From Vitis vinifera (Eukaryota > Streptophyta > Magnoliopsida > Vitales > Vitaceae), in the NCBI RefSeq assembly GCF_030704535.1, contig NC_081822.1:33277501-33341500 (forward strand): a DNA stretch of 64,000 nt, given 5' to 3'. Every line of letters starts with the position of its first letter. Positions within the stretch are counted from its first letter, which is position 1. The position numbers were made by a program, and so were the translations under genes. The notes under the pieces are model-generated. The model searched no databases. It worked only from the letters and a program-made list of their open reading frames with translations, and was not told the DNA's origin. Below are positions 26,531 through 38,433 of the stretch, one piece after another.

Positions 26531-26810
26531 TTTAGGCTAGGTATGGTTTAAAAAAATTTGAGAGAAAATATGAAGAAAAGAAAATATAAAAAAATAGATA
26601 AAAAATAAAAAATAGATTTAAATTATTTTTTTTATTTCTTTAAATTCATATGATTTATTTCTCTCTATTATATAAATATTAAATAATTTAAAAATATATA
26701 AATTTTGACAAATTTTAATTATATTTGATTTTTTTATTTTTCATAATGGAACCAAAAATTTTAAAAATATTTTTTTTCTTAATACTTTTTAAAAACCAAA
26801 CACAGCCTAA
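26531..26810. mobile_element. MITE-like element with imperfect inverted ends
   Basis: Left end TTTAGGCTAGGTATGGTTTA and right end AAACCAAACACAGCCTAA are imperfect inverted repeats about 280 bp apart with an A/T-rich, non-coding middle. No clean target duplication was found, so the class is uncertain. A related-looking segment starts near 30164 (TTTTAGGCTATATTTAAAAT). Confidence 0.4.
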
Positions 26811-29800
26811 AAAAAATCACCAGTCGGGGTTGAGGTTTATATAGTGATATTCTATACCATATAAATAAATTAATTTTAAATTGTGATTATATAAATAATA
26901 TTCTAAAAATAAAAAAAATGATCAAATTTATTGGCATGAAAATATAGTACAAATTTTGAGAAAAAATGGTGAATAAAAAAATAGTGTTCAATTAACGGAG
27001 AAGAGCGTCATGGAGTGTAAAAGGTAGATGATGATGATTAGACAATGCTTGATGTCACGTGCCCAAAGTGCATCTTCAAGGGTCAATCTCAAAGGATAAA
27101 AATTCCAGATGGTTTATGTACCTACCATATTTGACCACCCTTTCATGGCCTTGGAGGATCAAGTCAATAATTTTAAAGAGAAGGGATTTAAGAGTAATTA
27201 ATTAAGATTAATTATTAAATTATTATAATCAAAATTAAATTAAAAAATAATTTATTTTATATACTTTATTATGATATTAGAAAGAAAGAAATTAAGGACA
27301 TGTTTCCATGTATTTTTTATTTTAAAAATAAAAAAAAAATCTTATATAAAATATAAATTTTTTATACAAAACTTGAGAACGCTTTGTAAATTTTTAAAAT
27401 TTATTAAATATTTTTATTTTCTCATAATTTTTATATTTTGTACAAAAAATTATTTAAAAAATAAATAAAAAATAGAATGTATATCCAAATATTACCCAAA
27501 GTTTTCCCTTTAATCTATTGTAGGATAATAAATAAATTGGAACCAAAAATTTATTTTACATATTAAATTAAAAATGCTTCATATGTTTTTGTTTTGTAAA
27601 TTATTCCAACTTTGAGTCAAAGTAAAATCAATATAATTTTTTTTTTTTTAAAAAAAAAAGTTTGTGTTAATAGCTATCACCTGATACTCAAATCGAATAT
27701 GAGATAAAGTTATTAAGATTATATATGTATAAGTTTCTCTTAATTTTGTAAACACATTAGACTTATTTGAGCTTATAACAAACAATATTTACACAATTAA
27801 ATATAAGTCGTTACAAAATAGTATTAGAATTGATTATCGATCCCAATATAAGGAAACAATATATTTGTTTATTTGACTTCACAATCTTATGAGATACAAC
27901 GAGGACATTGTGTTGATATGGTGTTTGTAATATTTTATATCAAATATGAGAGAAAGTTATTTGGATTATACTTATCTTAATTTTGTAAGCACATTTTAAA
28001 ACTATGAGAGTCTGTTTTACCTTAAAGTATATAATATATTTGGCATGGATTGTTGCATATTGAATTATTTTAAATTTGTTAATACGAAAACATGGGTAAT
28101 GAAGAGGGGTCACTATCATTGAACTCTACCATTACCAAAAAAAGCATTTTTGAAAAACAAAATGCTTTTCCAAATCATTACAGCATCATAATAAATTGTA
28201 AGTGGGTGTAGATTCCCACAATAAAACCAACCCATATAAAAACATGCTTGTCAATTTTTGTTGTAATTATCATATATTAAAAAAAAAAAAAAATCTAAAA
28301 CGTGGTCTATGGACTAAGTTGACCATACAATAGTTGCATTGTGACAATATTGATTGCACTTGAAACTTAAATTTTTGTTCCCTTTTCTCTAGTGGACTCA
28401 ATCTTTTTTTATACTATAAATTGACCAATTGATGATGACGTGGGAAGGCTTGCTTGTGGCCCTAAAGTTAGTTTATTTTTATTGGTTACTTAAAAAGTTT
28501 GATAGTGAAATGGGAATGCTTGTAGTTGGAAAATATTAATCAACCATTAAAAAAAAGTTCAATTTTGTCATTTTTTTTTTTTTCCTTTTTTCAATTTTCT
28601 TCTTTGGACACACTTACTGATGATCATATGGGAATTTGTCTTGAAATTTTTGTGTACATATTTGGTTTATGAAAATATACATATATTGTGACAAAGAATT
28701 CATTCATTCATATATTATTATTATTATTATTATTATTATTATCTAAACTTTATATTTTTATTCTTTAAACCTTTTTTTTTACCTAAAATTTATATATTTG
28801 TATTATCTTGTAATGGGTCAAATTTAACTTTACATTAGAAATATCTAAATTTAGGTCATGCATGATGTCATGAATCACAATGGAAATTCAGAGTGGTCAA
28901 TTGACCATCCATTTTCATGGCTTCTATGCCCCTCAACTTTTCCATTATAGGCTATCATGTCAACAGTGGCCTCAAATCTAAAAGATAGGTTTTTTTTTTT
29001 TTTTAAAGGAAAAATATTTCAATATAATAATATCCTCTTCCCACAGGAAATAACTTTTTGTCTATTTTTTTTTTTCAAAAAAAAAAACACTCACCAAGGC
29101 TATAATGGACATTTCAACCTCTAATTTTATTTATTTATTTATTTATTTTTAAGCAATCTTTGTCACACTCAATTCACCAGTTGAAAAATGATATGGGGTT
29201 GGGGATGCTTCTCTTAGAATCCTAAATTTTTCCAATTTTTTAATTATTATTATTATTATTATTTTTTATACCAATGTTGAATATGTATGACCCAAATCTG
29301 AGGTTTTTTTTTTTGAGGGGGTTTCCATTTTTTTTTTCTAATTTTTTAAAAATATTAGTCAACCCTAGAATAAAGCTTAATAATAGTATTTTTTGAGTTC
29401 AAGCCTATTATTAAATTTAAATAAGCATCTATATGATCGGGATTTTATTTATTTTATCTCATTATTACCCTTAAAATTGGTTCATTTACTAAGATTAAGT
29501 CTCATTATTGAATGAGAACGCATGTGAAAATACGGGTCTAGATTTACCAAATATATATATATATTCATTTCAAAAATCATGGATTGACTATTAACAAACC
29601 AATATCAAAACATATATGTTTATGTATTTGATCTGAAAAACTATGTATATATCATTTAATAAATATTTTTGTAATATGAAAATATTTAGATGTATAAGAA
29701 ATATGTGTTCTTTTTTAAATTAAAGTAATGAAGATTTAATTAACATTTTAGTACATTAATATTAATCATTTTTAAATTTATTTTACATTTTTTGCATATT

Positions 29801-30767
29801 TGTTTCAAGTTTTTATACTATTTTTGCAAATAATTTAAATTCCCATAAATTGGTATCTTATCTTATGATGTAAATATCATTTTTTTTGAAGTATGCTTGA
29901 CTAGTAAACAATACAATGTAGTTATTAATAAATACAAATTATAATAATTTTTGAGCACAAAATTAAATACTCACCTAAAAATTGTATTCTTTAATAATTT
30001 TAATATTTTTTTCCCTCAACTTTTCCTTTTAACATCCAAATAAAATAAAATATTTTATAAATCTTCTTCCTTGTAATTTTTCTCACTATTTTTTTCCCTC
30101 TCAAACTTTCTAAATCCAAACATGCTCTTAATATTTATTTTTCTTTCTAGGAAAATATTTTAGGCTATATTTAAAATTGGGAGAAAATGAGAGGGTAAAA
30201 ATTAGGAAAAAAAAAAAGAAGAAAAAAATAAATTTAATGTTAATAATTTTTTTTTTTTTTTACATTTCTTCATCCTTATTTCACTCCTTTTTTTTTTTTT
30301 TCCTTTTATATATAAAGATCAAATAATTTTAAAATATATAAATGTTTAATTAATTTTAATTATTAAAATCTTTATTTTTATTAGTATTTCAATTTCTCAC
30401 ATTTTTTCATAACATGAAGAAAATTATTTTCTTTAGGTTTTTTTATTTTTTTATATTTTTTTGTGGTCTTTTAAGAAACAAACATAAATGAAAAGTTAGA
30501 TTTGACTATCAACAGCTACTTTTCCTACTTTTCAACGATTAAGGTGGTCTCCCAGACACCTTTGAAAGTAAAAGATTTCAAATCAACCTAAAAAGGTTGC
30601 TTACTAATTCACATGACCTCAAAAGTTTCCATTTGCTAAGTCTTAGAATGCCTTATAAATCATGTAAAAAGTAATGCAACCACCATACTTTTCCAGATTT
30701 CAACACTAGTACAAGTAAGGAAAAATGACATATTAACAAAGACCAGGATAGTATGACGGCAACTGAA

Positions 30768-30809
30768 GAACCATGAACCATGAACCATGAACCATGAATC
30801 ATGAACCAT
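30768..30809. repeat. Heptamer minisatellite (GAACCAT)x6
   Basis: Six head-to-tail copies of GAACCAT, the fifth being GAATCAT. The unit is 7 bp, so the array would shift frame if translated. No gene is associated with it. Confidence 0.9.
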
Positions 30810-32618
30810 TTTTCACTAGAGACTCACCCAAAAAAATTGGTGATGAAGTTCTTTAATGAGTGCCCAACAATGAAGACATCAACCTAAGCCTGAGAAATCC
30901 ACTCAGAGTTATATACAAGGTCTTCATAAACTACAGAGCTTGCACTCAAAGCTCATCAGTAGAGAGGCTTGATGGGTTTTCTCATATCCATGGCTTATGC
31001 ATGGAGAGTGGGACTCTTGGGATGACTAGTCACAGAACATGACTTTAGGACTGTTGAAAGAGACATGAACATATATGTCAAAGTTCAAAACATCTTTAAG
31101 GTGTACAAAGGTTGCTGGGATGCAGAGAAACAAGATTTGAGTTAACAGACAAATTTTGAACATTCAAACTTCTATTTGTCAAAGATCGTTTTATCTCCCA
31201 GGATTATGCTTCTTAATCATTTGGTCACAACAAGAAATGGAATCAAGAATTCAAATACTCGTGTACTGGCTTCTGAACTTTGAAACTTTAGAATCGTCGG
31301 ATATCGCTGTTCCCTCAAAAGACTGCTTCCAAGTTATTCTGGCTACAGAGACTAACGGGCATCTAACGGAATTGGGAAATTTGAAATACTGGTATAGCGG
31401 TCAAGGGCAAAATACCTATTCCAAGTTGAGAAATTTATTCTACAGTAGACAAGAGAAGCCTCACTAGAAGACTATTCAAATATTTGCATATTCATCTTTG
31501 ATTCACAGAATAACTATATACCAAAGGGCTTCTGAATTAGATAATACATCAAGATAACAGCTTATCTAAGCATCAAGTGTCTGTTGAATCAATAAAACAG
31601 TGGAAGAAGACAAAGGAAAAAACACACACACATACAAGCGCATAAATCATAAATGCACATCTCTTATCAAGAAATTTCCATCATACCAAGAGAGTGGCAA
31701 CTAATTTCTAGAGGTCCACATCTTCTGTGCATTTCAGCAAGTAAGCAGTATTAAAGAATAAACTCATAGAACAACACTCTGGGTGGTATTCAATGCATCG
31801 ATATTTTATTTCTTGTATACATACTATAAGCACGCCTGAGCAACGCCAGGATGTGGAGTGCACAGAGAACAGCACATATAAAGATACCCTCAAAACCAGA
31901 ATTCCTTTGGAGCTTGATTTACTTGTGTGTGAGTGCACAATTTTGAGCATATTAAAATGATTACCCCTAAAATTATCCACACCAAGTTTTCAGGCACAAA
32001 AATATAATAAAGCCTTCACCCTGACTTAATGAGGTTGTTTATATGAACCCTTTTTATTCATCAACATGGAGTGTGACTGTATGTTAGAAAATCACCACCT
32101 ATCACAAGATTCACAGCCCACCTTTTTCTATGCTTTGGAGCAGCTAGAAATGCAACACAACATGGTTGGGAAATAAGCTTACAATAGAGCAGCATGGCCA
32201 TTGTAGAAAGTGACGTTTGCCAGTCCAGAAATGTAGGTCATCGGCACTTAGAAATATATTGACAAAGTAGGATTACTGGGAACAATTAAGAATTTCAGCC
32301 AGCAAGGAATTCTCAGTTACAAGTTAAATAATCCAACTTAGAGTAGAGTACAAAATACGAGTTGTGAAAATGTCTAAACACATCCTGTGGTGGTTCCAAA
32401 CATTTGAACCATCAATACTTTGGACTGTGTGACGAAAGATATTTCTCAAAACATAAACAATGATTGACATGAGTTGATTTATAGAACCAACATAATTTAT
32501 ACAGTAAAACAAGAAAAAATGCAAAAGATAAAACATATAAGTATTGTCCGACTACACAAAGAAATTACCTCCATGTGGATCAGAAAAATTCTTTTCATCC
32601 CTAAGAGGAAGCTGAGGC

Positions 32619-35600
32619 CTACTTGAATGCATTTGAAACAGCATAAAGAAAGTCCAAGAAGCCTGTTCCCTTGAGAATGCCTTTACCAGTCAAGAGTTCA
32701 AAATCTAATAACAACAGGAAGCCAACTACAGCTGCCTTTCCATTTATCAATTCATTCTTCCCTGTGAAACCAAAACCCTCTTGATCCTCATCAACGATCA
32801 TTCTAACCTGGAACACAAGTTGGAAACCACAGGTTAAAACCAGAAGATGGAAAATATTGACTTTTTTTTCCCTAGTTTGTGACGGGTTTGAATTATCATT
32901 TGGCAAACTTCAAAAGGAAAAAATTACCTCCTCCACATTTACATCGGTTGCAGTTAAACCAGGTTGAGCCTTCCCACTGAAAACAATCTCTGCTGATGCA
33001 TCTGAACTTACACCTCCACTCATTCTGATGTAAATATTTTTATCATCAGTTTTCACAGGATAAATGAAGAGCGTCCTTAAGGCAGGTGTGAGAACTCTGA
33101 GCACAGGGTTTTTTGGATACCAATCCTTGATTTCTCCAGTCTGAAGATCAAATGTGCTATCAGTTGTTGGGCATACAATACAGCCATCCTGGAAAAAAAG
33201 AAATTCATCATCAGGTTTTACTTTTCATCATATCACTAGGCAGTGCATTTTATATATGAATGTTAGGATATGGTGTCCTTCAAATTGGCAGCACCAAAAT
33301 GTATCGTAAGTTCCTAACTAACTGGTACCGAGCATAGGTTTGCAGAATAATCCTACCATGCTGTCAATTTATTACTTGAATTCCAAGTTGCTTGTATGGA
33401 TTTTGGAGGTTAAATAAGGTTTATAAATTCCATATTGGTTTTGCATTTTCAATTCCTCTTACATAAAAACCCAATGTATGTGAAGATCTGGAACTGGTGA
33501 GTGTCTGGGCAATTCTATCAATAAAGAAAGGGAAAAAAAAGGAACCTACATATATCGAATTGAAAGTTTCCTCTTCCATCTCTTTAGAAATTGATTTAGA
33601 ACCTCTTAACTAGAATTTCTCTTCATGTAATAGTAGCATTTCACTGGATCATTTCTATTGAATGGAAACTTCTCTCAGGCCTGTTCTATCATGAGGGGTA
33701 ACCACAGTCTAATCCACTATACAAAGAAGCGGTATATATGTGTTCTTTATCTGCCCTTTCTGTGCTTCCAAAAGTAATCTTGTTTTTTTTTCCTTAAGAC
33801 ATATTGTGAGCAAGGGTGAAATAAAAATTTTAACACATTTCAGGCTTAGTCAAAATACATGATCTGATACAAGGATCAAAATAAGTAAATTTGCACATAA
33901 CCTGTATGCCTCTCTAGTTAGAACTACTCATAATGTAAGTTATAGTATAATTTCAACCCAACAATCTTTTATTTTATTAGGACGTTATACCTTCAAAATC
34001 ACTCCAAGATAAAGACACTGTTATTGTGTCCGATATGATCAACATTGTTGGCATCTCTACGGATGCATCAGTTTGTGATGTCAGCCCCTGAACTTTTTCA
34101 CTTCCTTGTTTGGTTGGTAACTTTTCAGTCTGTCTTTGATCACCATTGCAAGGTTCTGTTATGTGACTCCCACATTGTATATGTTCCCAAGATTGTTATA
34201 TAACAATTTGACGTCTAATTTTAATTGGACTCTAGGGACCTGCATATTTTTCTAAATTCACAAATCCTATTGATGAATTGATGAATTTGTCAAAATTTTG
34301 AGGAAAACCCATCGCATTCACTTTGAAAAACTCCATTTGGCAACAATCTTAAGAAGAGCTCATAAAGCATCCACAATGAATTGTCTTTACTGAAGTCTCT
34401 TTAGAGCTCCTCTTTAATATCTGAGTAATTTTTGTTAATTTTTAAATAACAAGCATTTAAAAAAGAAAAAGAAAAGAAAAAAGAACATATTTTAGATTCT
34501 TAAATAAGGACCGATAAGAAGTATGGAGGTATCGCCAATTTGGAGAAAGACGAAGAGAAGACATCTGCAACAGTTTGGTCGTGCACAACAGTTTCATTAT
34601 GTTTTAATTAGACTGAAAAAAGTATTTGAATTTATAAGGCTTAGTTCATAATGATTAAACAACAAAAACTACAACAAATTTTTTCAGATTTGTTTCTACT
34701 TTATCAACCAAACCTTTTTATGTGATAGTTATTAGTTACCCATCTAATATCCATGCATTGATTTATTATTGTCGCAATTCCGATCTCCACTGATGTATTA
34801 ACATTAAACAATTGACCATGTTTTCAAATCATTAACAAACATCTTGAATCTAAAAGACTTCTCATCAAAGCAACAAAATCTATGCTATTCATGATACTTC
34901 ATAAATTCCCAAATATCCCAAACATCATTAATTGCTCCTGAATTCAAGAAATACTCCCAATGTTAAAGAAATAACAACATACACCTCATTTTCCTAGCAT
35001 CACCACTAATCCCTTCACAATCACTCGAATACCAAATACTGCTTGGGTTCTTTTCCCATAATAACCCAAATCAATTCCCAACCTTTTGTCTTCTATATTT
35101 TTTAGCACTCCCACAACAAATAATAAAAACAACAAAAACAGTAATAACAACAACCACAGTAAGTGTCCCATATCCACTGTGCTTTATCATTGCTGCAACT
35201 CAAATCTCTACTCATATATCAACACCAATCAATTGAACTAAATTCTCAACTCATCAACAGAAATCTCAAATCCAAATAAAATTTTCATGAAACCATCAAA
35301 GCCCAAATTATTCAATGCATTCCAAAATATTCCAAACATTGCTAGCACTTCCTGAATCATACCCAAAACTCAAAAAGCTGTCTTCTGATTTTCCTACCAT
35401 TAACCATCAACCCATTCCGGAACCCTTCCAATAAGTGATGCCAAAGTCTTTTCTCGGGATACCCACATCAATACACAACTTTTCTCCTCTAAATTTACCA
35501 GCACTACCACAACCAACAACAACAACAGCAATAGTACTTCAACACGAAGAGAAGTGAGATTACTGATTTGTGGGATACACTTCTATGCAAATTCCTATTT

Positions 35601-36181
35601 TATTTTCAATCCTAACATTAATTGCAACAATGATGTAGGATCAATCAAATAATTCCATAGTTGGAAAATGTTCAATCTTCAAATACCAATTTGCATCTTC
35701 CCTTAATAACATTAACTAGTGAAATTGCTTACTTGCATTCATAACAAATGGATAGTAGCAATTATAAAAAGGCATTTGAAAATCAAACCTGGGTGAGCTT
35801 CGCATTAAGCAATCCCTCGGAATAAGCCCCTTCAGCCGGAGACCGATTCTCAATGGCGTAGACCTGATCCTTATACCACAACAACAGAATCGTCTCTCCG
35901 TCCTGTATTATCACGCGCCGCTCCCCCTTAGGCAATGCCGACAGCGGCACCACCGGCACCCAGTTCCCGCCATCGCCCGCAGCCGACGACTCCTCCGCCA
36001 CCGACACTTCCGTCGCCTTGCAAGTAATTCTCCGGCTAGAGAGTCCCAGTGTTAAGGCAGAAGAACGGTCATTCCGGGGCAGCGGCGGAGGGAGGTGGTG
36101 CAGCAGGGGTTTCCGGCGACGGAGGGGGGAGGAGAGAGAGAGGAGATGGGGCGTGAGCTTGGTGGCAGCGGCGGTGGCCAT
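32619..36181 (-). CDS. PSB33 / Rieske-like thylakoid protein, 3 exons
   Basis: Chloroplast thylakoid protein that in Arabidopsis (At1g71500, also called LIL8) supports photosystem II organisation. Exons (minus): 36181-35789, 33188-32928, 32807-32619; GT-AG, phase 0, 280 residues (Arabidopsis about 287). Residues 1 to about 55 are Ser/Arg/Pro-rich and fit a transit peptide. The Rieske fold follows (WVPVVPLSALPKGERRVII, then DGCIVCPTTDSTFDLQTG). The ligand pairs of a true Rieske cluster are missing: the first CxH box is replaced by ENRSPAEG, and in the second box only Cys remains with no His. This is known for PSB33, so no 2Fe-2S cluster is expected. The C terminus has a hydrophobic stretch (AAVVGFLLLLDFELLTGKG), a probable membrane segment related to light-harvesting-like proteins, then FLDFLYAVSNAFK. 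Intron 1 is about 2.6 kb. The gene looks intact; a fragment is duplicated near 56.8 kb. Confidence 0.93.
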
Positions 36182-38433
36182 GGAGAAGTGGGAGGTGAGA
36201 GAGAGAGAGGAGGTGAGGGGGGTGGAGTGAGAGGTGTGGGTGGAAAGTGGGGCAGAGAAAGAGAAGGGCTTTGCATGGCCACAAGAATTGGATAAAGCCT
36301 TTTGGTTGGTTCACATTTTATACCATGATTTTTTGTTCAGACCCTTAGGCTTCACGCACTGAACGTTTTGCAAATGGGGATTAGATACAAAGCCATAGGA
36401 CCCGAGAGCACACGCAGTACAAGGTTGAAGATGCTAAATTTTTCTTAGGACAGTGAGGAGGATGGAAGTAAGGGGAAGAGAATGATCATTTGCTAATTAT
36501 ACCTCTTTACTTAAACTTATGTCATGAAATATACAAGGGATAGCTTAGGTTTTGTTACCTAGACTGACCTAACAAATCAGAATAACAACAACCTTTTTAT
36601 GCTGAAAAATTCTACAGTGCCTCCGGAGGTATTATGCCTCCGTTTTGTTTCTATGCTTTATGGCGACTTTTTTTAGGTATAGGGTTTTCTTAGATAACAT
36701 TTAAAAAATAAATAAAAATAGTTCTTAAAAATATTGTATTGAAAAAGCAATTTTCTTGATTTGTTTTTCATGAAAATATTGTATAATGCAAAAATATTTA
36801 AAATATTCTTTACATTTTCAATTATTTCTTATAATATTTTAAGAAAACACCTTCAATATATTCTTAAAAAATATTATGTTTTAAGAATAAATTCTCCATA
36901 AAATTGTTTCGAATAATAAAATCTGTCAACTGAAAATTATTTCAGTTCCAAAGAACAAAAAATTTATTTTCAAGTTCCCAGCCTAACCATTACTATATGC
37001 TAGAATCCAGGTATTAGTATACTTTTCCCCTAATTTCACTTAAATTAATTTCATATATTTGGGCAAACATCCATGTACCGCCAAGTCTGATTTCTCTTTA
37101 ATCCAGAGCAGACCCAAGTTTTATATTTTCATGGGCAAGTTTTCCTAATTTCTGAACGTCATCATATTTGAAAAGTAAATTAAAGAAAGGTATTTATTGG
37201 CTAAACAAATTGAAAAATAAAACTCTTCTTTTCTCTATGTTTTCTCCATTGGTGATAGTTTGCCTGCATTATAAGACAACATTCTCGGTAGAAAATGAAG
37301 AAACAACCTAAGTTATAAGCAATATTTTCAAAACCGAATCGATTATTGAATTAGAAAAGTTACTAGTTTATGATTTACTAGTCGGACCATAATGACTGAT
37401 CATCAAACCCTTTTGGACTCAATCTGTTTCGACTTTTAATGGGTGATTGGTTGTGACGCCTATTGGGCTTCCACAACAAGTGCAAATTTGGCCTGGTTTT
37501 GGGCTTGACTACTCTTAGGAAGCCGGACAGTCCATCCAATTAGATGGTCCAACCATCGACTCGAGCAATTCAACATCGGTATAATATAAAAATGATTCCC
37601 TAGGGTAAACCAGACCGGCTCAAGCAGTTCAACACTGGCTTAATATGAAAACAGTTCCTTAGGGCAAATCAGACTAGAGAGATGGCTGATTGACGGTTCA
37701 ATCGGTTGGACGACTGGTCTGATTTTCAAAACATTGGCTACGAGTATCTTATACATCATTACTAACAAAATGAATGAAAAATGAGCCATGGATTACCTTA
37801 GAACCCATCAAGATGAAAGTACAAAATATGGTATAATATCAATGGAAGAATTTACAATTCTTACGAAGTAACCATTAACTGTAATAGCTCTATCATATTC
37901 AGATAAAAGAACATATCCCAAAAACAATGATCATGATCTGTTTCGTTCTAACATTGGAAGAGAACATATGCCCTTAAGGGTATATGTTTAGTACATGAGA
38001 ATAAGAATGAAAATGGGAATATGAACAGAGATGTATCACAATACCTTGTGCGAAAGAAAACCAAAATCTGTCAAGAGAGTTTGCTAAACAACTCAACATG
38101 TATCAAGGCAAACTTGAAGCAAAAACCAGTAACAACAACCCAACATGTATCAAACTCCAAAAACTAGTCAGCAACACCACTAATACACAACCCAAAAACT
38201 CCAACAGTTATGATGTTTCCAGAATACTAGAAAGTAAGGTATTTTGCTAAGCAACTCAAAGTCAGTTTCAGGAAAAGAAACAAAGGAAGCACACAACTCA
38301 CCAAGAGTTGTTATGGAAAGATTTGGGTGCAAATCAGGCATTTGTCTGGCTAGTTCCTCCTCATCAAGGGATGCTCTGATAATGGCTGCATTGCAAGTGT
38401 TTCTCTGGCCACATCTCTGATTGAGAGTGATCC
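36182..38433. other. Spacer between PSB33 and the TNL gene; source of the 56.7-59.2 kb duplication
   Basis: Contains the PSB33 leader (GA-rich, 36182-36260), AT-rich sequence (36650-37000) and the TNL 3' flank. No gene. Most of 35877-38765 has a diverged copy at 56742-59222 in the same orientation. Confidence 0.7.
37322..37740. mobile_element. Probable small inverted-repeat transposon
   Basis: Begins with CAATATTTTCAAAACCGAATCG and ends GGTCTGATTTTCAAAACATTGG. The ends form imperfect inverted repeats around CAAT(A/G)TTTT, with CGGTT- and GGTCC-type motifs inside. The non-coding length is about 415 bp. A related block lies in the duplicate around 57300-58240, with an extra insertion of about 500 bp there. 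No target duplication was resolved. Confidence 0.4.

Larger units (their letters stand above)
26099..32618. other. Long AT-rich intergenic region without a recognised gene
   Basis: About 6.5 kb. 26100-26400 is the ERF promoter. 26400-30500 is dominated by A/T runs and short simple repeats (ATT tract about 28713-28743; T10+ runs at 28570, 28990, 29300, 30245). 29400-29540 contains GAATGAGAACGCATGTGAAAAT, reminiscent of the LTR end seen at 62240. 30700-32618 is of more normal composition; its short open frames show no family-like motifs. The part just before 32619 is the 3' UTR of PSB33. Confidence 0.5.

Noticed and set aside
29400-29540. Possible LTR end similar to 62240-62281
   Set aside because: Only a short, diverged resemblance; no boundaries or duplication.
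36018-36314. GA-rich and Pro/Ser-rich frames around the PSB33 start
   Set aside because: They arise from the GA-rich leader and the transit-peptide region of PSB33 in other frames.
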